Source: Paenibacillus sp. FSL H7-0331
GTDB taxonomy: Bacteria > Bacillota > Bacilli > Paenibacillales > NBRC-103111
Length of the DNA: 64,000 bases
Assembly (NCBI RefSeq): GCF_001956045.1
Contig: NZ_MRTH01000031.1
Location: 1-64,000, forward strand
Reading direction: 5' to 3'
The position numbers and the translations under genes were made by a program. The notes below the pieces were generated by a model. It saw nothing but the letters and a program-made list of their open reading frames with translations. It had not been told where the DNA came from and ran no database searches. Positions 24,710 through 33,663 of the stretch are shown in pieces (the first letter of the stretch is position 1; each line of letters begins with the position of its first letter).

Positions 24710-25888
24710 ATGAACAAACAGCTGGCCATTATCATGGTACTGCTGATGACGATATTTATCGGCTTCGGCATCATTATCCCTGTGTTACCTGATGCGATAG
24801 AGGGGTCGGGAGCAAGCAGCTTTCACTTGGGAATGCTGTTGTCCATTTACTCATTGGCTTCGTTTTTGATGGCGCCTATTTGGGGAAGCTTGTCTGACAG
24901 AATAGGTCGACGGCCATTAATAATTCTTGGAACCATCGGTTTTAGCGTCAGCTTTTTTATATTTGGTATTGCTGGTGATAATTTGACCCTGATGTATGTT
25001 TCCAGAATATTGGGTGGGTTATTCTCCGGGGCAGCTACGACTTGCGCTGTGGCCTATGTTGCGGATATTACAACAGAGGACAACAGGACAAAGGGTATGG
25101 GACTTGTCGGGATGTCAATCGGTCTCGGGTTTATATTCGGTCCTGCAGTTGGAGGCATTCTTAGCCAGTGGGGCTATCAAATTCCCTTCTATACAGCATC
25201 CGGACTTGCCTTCGTTACATTCTTGTTCGCCCTGGTGATGCTGCCAGAATCTTTAACTAAAGAGAAGCGTCACAAGCCACAGGGGGCCAAGGTTTCCCGG
25301 TGGACTGCTTTCATGGGCACGGTTAAATATTTGTATGTGCTGTCGTTTTTTGTCTCCTTTACATTAGCAGGCTTGGAAGCTACACTGCTGCTGTTTGAAA
25401 AGGATCAGATTGGTGCGACCTCCTTACAGCTGGGTATTATGTTTGCGGTGAGTGGTGTCGTAGGCGCCTTGATTCAGGGGGGAGTCGTACGCAGGTTCAT
25501 TAAGCGTGGTGATGAAGCCAAGGTCATTGGAATTGGTTTGGTGCTATCGGCCATAGGCTTCGTACTGATTTTGTTTTCATCAAGTTTGGTCACAGCATCG
25601 ATTTACTTATCGGTTTTTGCTGCAGGCAATGCCCTGATACGTCCTTGTGTGACTTCCTTGATCACTCAAAAAACAAAAGCCGGACAAGGTGTAGCCTCTG
25701 GACTTAGCTCATCGATGGATAGCCTTGGACGTATTACAGGACCACTGCTTGGGGCAGGGATTTACCAATACAGCCATCAGCTTCCCTTTTATATGGGTGC
25801 GGTTCTTTCGTTGGCGGCACTTTATCTGCTTTATCGTTTTATGGTGCTCGATCGCAGCCAAGCAGCAGGTGAACTGCGTCAGCTATAA
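24710..25888 (+). CDS. MFS drug exporter (TetA/NorA-like, 12 helices)
   Basis: 392 residues, 12 predicted membrane helices. The A motif GSLSDRIGRRPLIILG lies between helices 2 and 3, and a motif C-like GLGFIFGPAVGGIL is in helix 5, which marks proton-driven antiporters of the DHA1 group. AGGAGG lies before the ATG. No regulator gene is adjacent, and the true substrate is unknown. The 24439-24709 spacer is AT-rich and I see no riboswitch in it. Confidence 0.85.
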   Translation: MNKQLAIIMVLLMTIFIGFGIIIPVLPDAIEGSGASSFHLGMLLSIYSLASFLMAPIWGSLSDRIGRRPLIILGTIGFSVSFFIFGIAGDNLTLMYVSRILGGLFSGAATTCAVAYVADITTEDNRTKGMGLVGMSIGLGFIFGPAVGGILSQWGYQIPFYTASGLAFVTFLFALVMLPESLTKEKRHKPQGAKVSRWTAFMGTVKYLYVLSFFVSFTLAGLEATLLLFEKDQIGATSLQLGIMFAVSGVVGALIQGGVVRRFIKRGDEAKVIGIGLVLSAIGFVLILFSSSLVTASIYLSVFAAGNALIRPCVTSLITQKTKAGQGVASGLSSSMDSLGRITGPLLGAGIYQYSHQLPFYMGAVLSLAALYLLYRFMVLDRSQAAGELRQL

Positions 25889-25923
25889 TAACGTCTGAAC
25901 AATTACATATAACCGTAATTAAC

Positions 25924-25968
25924 AAGAACCGCCGGGCTTGAGAACAAATATAAGCCCCGGCGGTTCTT
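25924..25968. terminator. Bidirectional terminator after the MFS gene
   Basis: AAGAACCGCCGGG and CCCGGCGGTTCTT make a long GC-rich stem, and the loop carries a further CTT/AAG pair. Confidence 0.85.
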
Positions 25969-25990
25969 TGCCATACATAGCGATTAAGAC

Positions 25991-26914
25991 TCAGGAGGGA
26001 TTGAGCAGCCTGTATATGACGGCAACGGCCTCGCCGCGCTTCATTTCTTTAAGAGGGCGGAAGGTACCATCCTCATAACCATCAAACAGATTTGCCTGCT
26101 GAACCGCAAGAATATTGTCCTTGGCCCAATAGCTGTCGGCTACATCTTTGAAGCCCTTGCCCGGTTCGCCTTTAAGCATTTCACTCCGTGACAGGATGGC
26201 TGCGATTTCAGCACGTGAAATTTGGTTGTCAGGACGAAAGGTATGGTCTGCATAGCCGTCAATTAATCCATATTCAACTGCTGTAATAATATAGGGTCTG
26301 TTTTCCTTGTCGGTGTTGATGTCTGTGAATTCGGTTGTCGTACTGTTTGATAAAAACATTTGCTTCGCTTTTACCAAATAACGCACAAATTCGGCTCGGG
26401 TAATATTTTGCTCCGGTTTAAAAGAAAGAGTTCCGTTTTCCTTATTTACATAGCCATCGATGAACTGCTTGTCCAGCAGCTCTTTGATTTCTTTGTTGGC
26501 CCAGTGGCTGCTAATATCATTGAATTCGGTTGGGATTCCATTAAGAGAGAGGACGTATCGGGTTACATTCTTGTAATCCTCCTCGCTGAGCGATCCCGGC
26601 GAGTTTTGCGGCATGCTGTGGCTAATGAATTCGTAAGCCTGATCGTATGTGCCGTATTTCTTCTTTACCCGATCACTGACAAGCGGTGGGTAACGGTCAA
26701 GTCCTTTGCCTTCAACGGCATGACAGGCTATACAATTCTGCTCATAAACGAGCAGGCCATTATTAGCTGGGACACTGGCTGCCGGAGGGAGTGAGGCCGC
26801 TTGCAGGGTGCTGGTTGAACGGAGTTCATCCTGTACCCACAGAACACCGGCAATGAGAGAGGTGCCGAGTATAAGCAGGGGGATACGAAAACGGTTGGGG
26901 TTGAATAATTTCAA
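25991..26914 (-). CDS. S-layer-anchored c-type cytochrome (cytochrome c domain plus three SLH domains)
   Basis: 307 residues. An N-terminal membrane/signal segment (PLLILGTSLIAGVLWV) is followed by a mono-heme cytochrome c domain (about 50-125) with CIACH at 61-65 and a likely Met ligand at M101 in SHSMPQNSPG. Three S-layer homology domains fill the rest: FNDISSHWANKEIKELLDKQ, FTDINTDKENRPYIITAVEY and FKDVADSYWAKDNILAVQQA, with GYADHTFRPD and GYEDGTFRPL turns. This would fix an electron carrier to the cell wall outside the membrane. It is transcribed alone; no oxidase or cytochrome-maturation gene is nearby. Confidence 0.85.
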   Translation of the reverse strand: MKLFNPNRFRIPLLILGTSLIAGVLWVQDELRSTSTLQAASLPPAASVPANNGLLVYEQNCIACHAVEGKGLDRYPPLVSDRVKKKYGTYDQAYEFISHSMPQNSPGSLSEEDYKNVTRYVLSLNGIPTEFNDISSHWANKEIKELLDKQFIDGYVNKENGTLSFKPEQNITRAEFVRYLVKAKQMFLSNSTTTEFTDINTDKENRPYIITAVEYGLIDGYADHTFRPDNQISRAEIAAILSRSEMLKGEPGKGFKDVADSYWAKDNILAVQQANLFDGYEDGTFRPLKEMKRGEAVAVIYRLLNPS

Positions 26915-27024
26915 AACGAGACACCTCCATAATCAGACCTTATTGTTCATTATAAACGAATCGTGTGACGTAAGTGTGAAAAACAACAATTATTTAGGAC
27001 AAATTCAGGACAGGATATAACAAA

Positions 27025-27075
27025 ACAAGCCTCAACTCCCACTATATTAACGCGGGTATCGGGGCCTGTTTGTAA
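27025..27075 (-). terminator. Probable terminator of the repeat protein gene
   Basis: On the minus strand AAACAGGCC... pairs imperfectly with GGCTTGTTT, followed by TGTTAT, with an inner CCCG/GGG part. The stem is imperfect. Confidence 0.45.
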
Positions 27076-27119
27076 TGCTTGATAAAGCTTAGGTATGCAG
27101 TTATCAGAGTTACTAGCTA

Positions 27120-27881
27120 TTAACTGGCTGGTTGCTTATTGAGGGAAGGTTGGCCCCGCTTATGGTCAACCTTTTTCTCAACCCAGGGTGTAATCTGTTC
27201 AGTTATCTGATGGATCAGCTGTTCCTTGGATATTCCTTTGGATTCCGCGATTTCGGTTAAGGATTTGCCGGCTTTCGTTTCCGATTTAAGCTCATCGGCA
27301 GTTATACCCAATATAGCAGCTAATTTATCAGGAGCAGGCAGCGCACTGTTATGTTGTTTTTTATCAGCCTTGCCAGCACTGTGCTTATTGAATTCGCCGT
27401 TATGATTGACCATAAATTTCAAATGATCAGCCATATTCGCTTTGAGCTTATCCGCATTCTCGGCTTTAATTTTGCCTGCTAGAACCGCTTCGTCGATCTT
27501 TTGGGCACGTTCTGTCTGCAGCTTAGCAATTAAATCCGCTTCAGAAATACCTTTATCCTTGGCAATCTCGACAAGGTTTTTGTCCTTCAGTGAAGCGCTA
27601 AGCGCTGCTTTATCTACACCCAGAATGGCAGAAGCCTCGTCAAGAATCGGCATTTTGCCTTTTGCAAAATCACGCTGCGCGGTATGTTCCTTTGTTGCTT
27701 TTCCAGAATTGGCTTTTTTATGTTCATTTTTATGCTCAGAGGAAGTGTATGGTTTAACAGCTTGGTCAGGTGTTTCGGCATAAGCTCGCTGTTTCGTTGT
27801 ATAGAGAGCAGTTCCACCAAGCAGCAGAGCTAATGTTAAGCTCGTGACAATGACTTGTTTGGGTTGAAAACGGTTCATCAT
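27120..27881 (-). CDS. Secreted helical protein with two copies of an 'LGI..EIAxxKGIS' module
   Basis: About 253 residues. A signal peptide (VTSLTLALLLGGTALYTTKQ) precedes a Lys/His/Glu-rich linker. Two related modules follow at about 80-122 and 185-226: ILGVDKAALSASLKDKNLVE with IAKDKGISEADLI, and ILGITADELKSETKAGKSLT with EIAESKGISKEQLI. These look like short helical repeats common in secreted Bacillales proteins of unknown role. The end is basic (KKVDHKRGQP). The ATG at 27881 is preferred to a GTG at 27893, which lies in the ribosome-site region. No enzyme motif is seen. Confidence 0.6.
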   Translation of the reverse strand: MMNRFQPKQVIVTSLTLALLLGGTALYTTKQRAYAETPDQAVKPYTSSEHKNEHKKANSGKATKEHTAQRDFAKGKMPILDEASAILGVDKAALSASLKDKNLVEIAKDKGISEADLIAKLQTERAQKIDEAVLAGKIKAENADKLKANMADHLKFMVNHNGEFNKHSAGKADKKQHNSALPAPDKLAAILGITADELKSETKAGKSLTEIAESKGISKEQLIHQITEQITPWVEKKVDHKRGQPSLNKQPAS

Positions 27882-27992
27882 GTACGAAGCCACCTTTCCA
27901 GTGGAAAATCAAATGGGTTTGGTTCTATCTATCTCAAACTTACACAAGCAGTCTTAAGCTAACTTGAAGCTAAGCTTAATTTAAGATTAATT

Positions 27993-28628
27993 TCAGGATG
28001 ATGCTTGACGGGCCATCTGGTATAGGGGCATTAAGGTCTCGAAGGTTTGTTTGATGAATTCGGCCAGTGCTTGACCATCGGCAAGGATAGGATTGTCATA
28101 AGCGATGTTGTGTCCGATGAGCAGCTCTTCCTTCTTAATATCGCGAAATCTCTCGAACGCGGTTTGCAATTCCTGCTCCTTGAGACTCTTGAACGAAATG
28201 TTGTCTTTCTTCATATGATCAGCGGATAACACGTATTCCTTGGGAATGATGCGACGTATTTTTTTAAAATGGCTCAGATAGCTTTCGGCTATCGCCTTTT
28301 TGTTAGGGAGCTCGTAGATTAGTGCAAGCCAAATAAATACCCGGTCGTCAAACAGTCCAACCTGAAAATGCGGGTGCTGCTTGTAGCCGCGTTTATCATG
28401 ACCGATTGCCATCCACGTATCAACAGGTGCGTTAACCTTGCGGCGGGCATGCTTCGCTATATGCAAATACATAGGATTTCCAGTAAGTAGGGATAGTTCG
28501 TCACGAAGAGGCTCTCCGAGTGCTTTAAATTTAGGCTGAATCCGGGTTTGAATCCCTTCCATCCGACCTTCGAGGCCAGGTATAGAGAATACATCAAAAT
28601 CATTTTGCGTAAATCCGGTAAATGTCAT
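27993..28628 (-). CDS. DUF1054 (YktB) family protein (211 aa)
   Basis: FTQNDFDVFSIPGLEGRMEG at the start, and MYLHIAKHARRKVNAPVDTW, HFQVGLFDDRVFIWLALIYE, match the UPF0637/DUF1054 YktB family, known from structures but not from function. The length is normal. GGAGG precedes the ATG. It lies upstream of, and divergent from, the sugar ABC operon. Confidence 0.82.
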   Translation of the reverse strand: MTFTGFTQNDFDVFSIPGLEGRMEGIQTRIQPKFKALGEPLRDELSLLTGNPMYLHIAKHARRKVNAPVDTWMAIGHDKRGYKQHPHFQVGLFDDRVFIWLALIYELPNKKAIAESYLSHFKKIRRIIPKEYVLSADHMKKDNISFKSLKEQELQTAFERFRDIKKEELLIGHNIAYDNPILADGQALAEFIKQTFETLMPLYQMARQASS

Positions 28629-28881
28629 AGGGGAACCTCCTTTAATTTTTGGAGAAAACTGAATACATAAGTTTCCGTAAGTCAGCTTCGGTTTGATAGA
28701 TAGCCTTACTATATCATAGGATCATAGGCCGAACCATATAAGCAGCGCAAGTCTTTGTGACAAACCTAAAAAAAACACAAGTGGGATAAAAGGGATTCCA
28801 TTGTTCAATGTCTGCAATGCAAGTAGGATAAGGGTATATCAATCAAGCATGTACAGATTCATGACAAAAGGGGGCGGCCAT

Positions 28882-29838
28882 ATGGCTAGCAAGGTTCAAT
28901 CAGCAGAGCAGGTCAGCTATCGCGCAACAACCCAAAGAAGCCTATTCAGCTTTATGTGGAAATATAAAGCGCTTTATCTGATTTCACTGCCAGGCATTAT
29001 TTATTTCTTTATTTTCAAGTACATTCCGTTGTTCGGCTCGATCATCGCGTTTCAAGAGTACAATTTGTTCGGAGGGATCATGGGAAGTGAGTGGGTAGGT
29101 CTGGAGCATTTTAAAAGAATGTTTGCCCATTATGATTTCCTGATTATTTTAAACAACACACTGTTGATTGGTCTTTATGATTTGGTACTTGGTTTTCCCG
29201 CTCCTATTATTCTGGCATTGCTCTTAAATGAATTACGTGTTGTCGTATACAAAAGATTTTTGCAAACACTCGTTTATATGCCACACTTCTTGTCATGGGT
29301 AATCGTCAGTGGAATCGCAATCGGGATTCTCTCACCATCTACAGGGATTCTTAATCAATTGATCAGCTATCTGGGATTCCAGCCTATCTATTTTCTAGGT
29401 GAAGATTCTTATATCCGCTCCGTATTGATCGGTTCAGGGATTTGGCGGGATTCGGGCTATGGCACGATTATCTATTTGGCGGCACTGGCAGGTATTAATC
29501 CTGATTTGTATGAAGCTGCTGAGGTGGATGGAGCGAGCCGCTGGCGTCAAACGATTTCGATTACACTTCCTTCGCTGCTGCCGACGATTATGATTTTATT
29601 CCTGCTGCATATCGGTAAATTTCTTGATTTTGGATTCGAGCGTGTGTATGTATTCCTCAATCCGCTTAATAGTCATAATGGTGAAATTCTCGATACGTAT
29701 ATTTATAAATCAGGCTTGCAGTCACAGCAGTACAGCTACACCACAGCTATTGGTTTGTTCAAATCGATTGTTGGTCTCGTCTTAATCGTGATCGGAAATG
29801 TATTCAGTAAAAAAACAACGGGCGAAAGCTTGTACTAA
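28882..29838 (+). CDS. Lpl-type sugar ABC transporter permease (LplB-like)
   Basis: 318 residues with six membrane helices and the EAA motif of sugar permeases (YEAAEVDGASRWRQTISITL). The family (LplB/YteP type) imports oligosaccharides, often from pectin, xylan or other plant and seaweed polymers. The inner ATG at 28882 has GGGGGCGG upstream; the longer frame to 28801 lacks a site. It is the first gene of an eight-gene co-directional run to 40788. No ATPase gene is in the cluster, which is usual: these systems share a common MsmX-type ATPase encoded elsewhere. Confidence 0.85.
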   Translation: MASKVQSAEQVSYRATTQRSLFSFMWKYKALYLISLPGIIYFFIFKYIPLFGSIIAFQEYNLFGGIMGSEWVGLEHFKRMFAHYDFLIILNNTLLIGLYDLVLGFPAPIILALLLNELRVVVYKRFLQTLVYMPHFLSWVIVSGIAIGILSPSTGILNQLISYLGFQPIYFLGEDSYIRSVLIGSGIWRDSGYGTIIYLAALAGINPDLYEAAEVDGASRWRQTISITLPSLLPTIMILFLLHIGKFLDFGFERVYVFLNPLNSHNGEILDTYIYKSGLQSQQYSYTTAIGLFKSIVGLVLIVIGNVFSKKTTGESLY

Positions 29839-29860
29839 ACCAGGGAGAGGAGGAAGCGGT

Positions 29861-30739
29861 ATGAGAAAAGTAAGTACAGGTCAGCAAGTATTTAATGGAT
29901 TCAACATTGTCTTTTTGACTATTCTCGGGTTGCTGATGTTTCTACCTTTTTTGAACGTTCTGGCAGAATCGCTCAGTTCATCAGAGGCTATAATAAACGG
30001 TAAAGTCGTGTTTTGGCCCGTCGAATTTACTATGATTAATTATCAATATGTATTCAGTGATGCTTCATTATGGAGATCGTTCGGGATTACCGTGTACATT
30101 ACAGTTGTGGGTACGATTATCAACCTGTTGGCGACAGCCTCGCTCGCTTATCCGGTATCCAGACAAGAGTATATGGGTCGTAAATATATTGTATTTTTCG
30201 TCTTGATTACGATGGTATTCAGCGCTCCATTGATCCCTAACTTTATATTAATGAAGGGTTTGAATCTGACTAATTCTTTGTGGGCCTTGATTTTACCAGG
30301 AGCCATAAGCGCCTTTAACTTCTTCGTTATGCGGGCCTTCTTTATGCAAATTCCTCCGGAAATTATTGACTCCGGCCGTATTGATGGCTGCAGCGAAACA
30401 CGGATGATCTGGAGTATCGTACTGCCGTTGTCCAAGCCGGTTATGGCATCACTGGGGATATTTTACGCGGTAGGTCATTGGAATACGTACATGAATGCCC
30501 TATACTATTTGAACAATCCGAACTTATGGCCGCTTCAGGTGAAATTGCGTCAGCTGATTATGTCGGATGATATCAATATCGATCCTTCGGCTACCCAGTT
30601 CAGCTCACTTGCACATATGAATCCGGAAGGCATCAAGATGGCGACGATTATTATTGCTACCATTCCAATTGTGCTGATTTATCCGTTCCTGCAAAAGCAT
30701 TTTGTTAAGGGTATGATGATCGGTTCGGTGAAATCCTAA
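29861..30739 (+). CDS. Lpl-type sugar ABC transporter permease (LplC/YtcP-like)
   Basis: 292 residues, second permease of the pair. Six helices, with the loop IPPEIIDSGRIDGCSETRMI being the EAA region that docks the ATPase, and a typical C-terminus (FLQKHFVKGMMIGSVKS). It starts 22 bases after the first permease with GAGAGGAGG before the ATG. It works with the LplB-like protein and the lipoprotein that follows. Confidence 0.85.
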   Translation: MRKVSTGQQVFNGFNIVFLTILGLLMFLPFLNVLAESLSSSEAIINGKVVFWPVEFTMINYQYVFSDASLWRSFGITVYITVVGTIINLLATASLAYPVSRQEYMGRKYIVFFVLITMVFSAPLIPNFILMKGLNLTNSLWALILPGAISAFNFFVMRAFFMQIPPEIIDSGRIDGCSETRMIWSIVLPLSKPVMASLGIFYAVGHWNTYMNALYYLNNPNLWPLQVKLRQLIMSDDINIDPSATQFSSLAHMNPEGIKMATIIIATIPIVLIYPFLQKHFVKGMMIGSVKS

Positions 30740-30843
30740 TAATCGTATCACCCCATTCATTTCATATATTCTAAAAAAAAGCCTACTGAACCTAATGAAA
30801 GTCCATTGTGACAATGGTTAGGTAAATCTACAATGAAGCTATC

Positions 30844-30858
30844 ATGAAAGCGCTACAC
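30844..30858 (+). promoter_or_regulatory. Possible CcpA (cre) site
   Basis: ATGAAAGCGCT at 30844-30854 matches the left part of the cre consensus (WTGAAARCGYT); the right part, ACAC, is poor. It lies 48 bases before the binding-protein gene, a fitting place for carbon control of a sugar operon. Confidence 0.35.
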
Positions 30859-30905
30859 AACATCATCATTAAATATTATAAGTTCTCAGAAAAGAGGGGT
30901 AATAC

Positions 30906-32474
30906 ATGAAAAAATGGATGAAGGTTAGTTTGGCCTCCGTAATGGCAGTCACGACTTTGACGGCATGTTCTTCCAAAGCACCTGAAGCAAATAATGCCGC
31001 TGGAGGCAGCAAGCCTGCAGAAAAAGCCAAGTTCTCTATCTCGATGCGAACACTTGCATTTAACCACGTAGAAAAATCACCGAACATTAACGAAGACAAA
31101 TGGGTAAAAAGACTGGAAGATTTGACCAATACCGATCTGAATATCGTTTTGGTGCCTCATAAGGAATATGAGCAAAAAATGGTTCAAATGTTTGCCACCA
31201 ATGATATTCCTGACGTTGTGGGCGGCTCCGGTGGGGTATCCGGTAAAGAAATGGCGGGCTCCGTGCAAGCTGGTGTGTTCATGCCACTTGACGATTTGCT
31301 GCAAAAATACGGACAAAATCTGTTGAAGAAAATTCCTAAGGATGCATGGCAAAAAGAAACCTACAAAGGTAAAATTTATGCAATTCCTGAATTTCTATCG
31401 AATCCTTCCCGGCGAGCTGTAGCGATACGTAAGGATCTGCTGGATAAAGCGGGGCTGCCAATTCCAAAGACGGTAGATGAATATTTGACAGTCATGCGCA
31501 AATTTAAAGAAATGGGCGTAGAGAACCCTTATCAAGGCCGCGAAAATTTCAAATATGCGGATTCATTCTTCGGTGCTTTTGATGCATACCCTTACATGTC
31601 GATGTTTATGAAGCAGGGAGATCAGATTGTACCTAAATTTTTCAATGTGGAGAATATGACGAAAGCGCTGCAAACGTATAAAACGATGTTCGATGAGGGC
31701 TTGATCAACAAAGAATTCGCAACAATCAACCCTACAGTGTACAAAAACTCGATTCTTGCAGGTAAATCCGGCATTTGGTCGATGAATGCGAATGAAGTAC
31801 TGCAATGGGAACAACAGCTCAAAGCGAACGTGCCAACTGCCAAGGTGGAGCTGATTGCGGCACCTACAGGACCTGACGGCAAAGGTGGAGCGTACCTGTA
31901 TAACTCCGTTACCCGGGCTTGGTTTATTAACAAAAATGTAAAAAATCCGGAAGCAATCATCAAGTTCTTCGATTGGATGCTATCTGACGAAGCAGAGAAA
32001 TTCTTCACCTTCGGAGTAGAGGGTGAGACGTTCAAGACAGTTGATGGCAAAATTGAATACAAAGCTCCTACTGAGCCTCAGGCTGTAGACGAAGAGCGTT
32101 ACCGTCAGGCATTCCTTTGGATGGTTCAAGACACTACCTACAACAAAGGTACACTCAGCTTGACAGAAGATGGTAAGAAACTGATGAGTACGTACGATAA
32201 CATGCTTGCCAAAGAAGGCCGTGATGGTGTTCAATTCGAACCGCGCCTTGACGCATTGATCAAAAATCCAGACATTTCACCGGAATCCGACTATGCCGCA
32301 CCGCTCATTTTGCAGCACATGGTCAAAATGGTTTATGGTAAAGAGCCGATTTCCGACTGGCCTAAGGTTATTGAAGAGTATAAGTCCAAAGGCGGAAATG
32401 ACGTCATCAAAGAAGCAACTGAGAAATTTAATAAACAAGATCCAAGTGTGACGATCAGCATGCCGCGTCGATAA
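30906..32474 (+). CDS. Extracellular sugar-binding lipoprotein (LplA-like)
   Basis: 522 residues. The signal peptide ends in a lipobox LTAC (SVMAVTTLTACSSK), so the protein is lipid-anchored outside the membrane. The long type I binding-protein fold contains NTDLNIVLVPHKEYEQKMVQ, a MFATNDIPDVVGGSGG loop and WFINKNVKNPEAIIKFFDWM. It feeds oligosaccharide to the two permeases before it. GAGGGG precedes the ATG. A terminator follows, so it may be more abundant than the downstream genes. Confidence 0.88.
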   Translation: MKKWMKVSLASVMAVTTLTACSSKAPEANNAAGGSKPAEKAKFSISMRTLAFNHVEKSPNINEDKWVKRLEDLTNTDLNIVLVPHKEYEQKMVQMFATNDIPDVVGGSGGVSGKEMAGSVQAGVFMPLDDLLQKYGQNLLKKIPKDAWQKETYKGKIYAIPEFLSNPSRRAVAIRKDLLDKAGLPIPKTVDEYLTVMRKFKEMGVENPYQGRENFKYADSFFGAFDAYPYMSMFMKQGDQIVPKFFNVENMTKALQTYKTMFDEGLINKEFATINPTVYKNSILAGKSGIWSMNANEVLQWEQQLKANVPTAKVELIAAPTGPDGKGGAYLYNSVTRAWFINKNVKNPEAIIKFFDWMLSDEAEKFFTFGVEGETFKTVDGKIEYKAPTEPQAVDEERYRQAFLWMVQDTTYNKGTLSLTEDGKKLMSTYDNMLAKEGRDGVQFEPRLDALIKNPDISPESDYAAPLILQHMVKMVYGKEPISDWPKVIEEYKSKGGNDVIKEATEKFNKQDPSVTISMPRR

Positions 32475-32489
32475 TTGTTTTACATTGAG

Positions 32490-32525
32490 CTCCTCATGTC
32501 TGATGACATGGGGAGTGCGTTTTAT
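32490..32525 (+). terminator. Terminator after the binding-protein gene
   Basis: CTCCTCATGTC pairs with GACATGGGGAG (one wobble), with a four-base loop, then TGCGTTTTATTC. It divides the transport genes from the two-component genes. Confidence 0.7.
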
Positions 32526-32625
32526 TCAGGTCATGGCTTAGAAGGCTTGTGTGTGAAAGGATTTCACATCTGGCATCGTGTATACTACAAGCATAGATGT
32601 TTAATTCAGCAAAGGAGGCGACCTC

Positions 32626-33663
32626 ATGTACAGCATAATGATTGCGGATGACGAGCCGATGATCCGTAAAGGATTGCAAAAGCTGATTCAACAATCAGGT
32701 CAGCCTGTATCAAGCTTACGATTAGCGGAAAATGGAGAGGATGCGCTGCAGCAGATTCGTGAGGAGCGTCCTGATTTCCTGTTTACGGATATTCGGATGC
32801 CAAAGCTGGACGGGCTTGAGCTATGCAGACACGTGTCAGAATTGGACCCCAGCATTCACATTGTGGTTGTGTCCGGGTACAGTGATTTTGAATATGCGCA
32901 AAAGTGCTTGTCCTATGGTGTGAAGGAATATGTATTAAAGCCGATTAGCAAGAAAACAGTCGAAGCCGCTTTGATCAAGCTGACACATCTGCATACGCTG
33001 CAGCAATCGCAAACCTTCGTCTCCGTGCAAAGGCTTGAGGAATGGGTTGGTGCTATGGAGGATGCGATATGGTCTCTGGATCATAAAGGATTATGCAGTA
33101 CGCTGAATAAGGTTCAATTGGAGCTTCAAGTTCAGCGGCTGCGCCTGAATCAATGGATTGATGTGCTGGGCGAATTTTCGGCACTGTTGTATAAGCGGTT
33201 GCTTGGCAGAGATGTATTTTCCTTCATAGAAAAGCTGGATTTGACTGGCGTCAAGAATGAAGATGAGGTATGGTCTCGGTTTGCAGCAAGTCTTGAGCAG
33301 TTATTTGCAGAATTGAAAGTAAAGCGTAGAGGCAAGCTGAAGGACCCTGTTGAGGAAGCCAAGCAATATATTGAGACGCATTTAGCTGAAGAGGTATCGC
33401 TGGAGGAGGTTGCGGGTCGTATCGGGCTTAATGCGTCCTACTTTAGTCAGCTCTTTAAGCAATCGACTCAGGAAACCTTTGTGCAATACCGTACGCGCAG
33501 GCGGATGGAGAAGGCTAAGAAGCTGTTAGCCCAGCCGCATTACCGGATCACGGACATTTCCGGAGAAGTGGGCTATGCAGACCATCCGCATTTCACCAAA
33601 ACCTTTAAGAAGCATACGGGCTTATTGCCATCTGAATTCAGGAACAAGCTGGGAATCGAATGA
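32626..33663 (+). CDS. Response regulator with AraC-type output (YesN family)
   Basis: 345 residues. The N-terminal receiver has IADDEPMIRKGL, the phosphate-accepting Asp in FTDIRMPKLDG and Lys in YVLKPISKK. A linker follows and then two AraC-type HTHs at the C-terminus (EEVAGRIGLNASYFSQLFKQ, TDISGEVGYADHPHFTKTFK). AGGAGG lies before the ATG. It overlaps the kinase gene by four bases (ATGA). It would switch on the transport and lyase genes when the kinase senses the sugar. Confidence 0.9.
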   Translation: MYSIMIADDEPMIRKGLQKLIQQSGQPVSSLRLAENGEDALQQIREERPDFLFTDIRMPKLDGLELCRHVSELDPSIHIVVVSGYSDFEYAQKCLSYGVKEYVLKPISKKTVEAALIKLTHLHTLQQSQTFVSVQRLEEWVGAMEDAIWSLDHKGLCSTLNKVQLELQVQRLRLNQWIDVLGEFSALLYKRLLGRDVFSFIEKLDLTGVKNEDEVWSRFAASLEQLFAELKVKRRGKLKDPVEEAKQYIETHLAEEVSLEEVAGRIGLNASYFSQLFKQSTQETFVQYRTRRRMEKAKKLLAQPHYRITDISGEVGYADHPHFTKTFKKHTGLLPSEFRNKLGIE

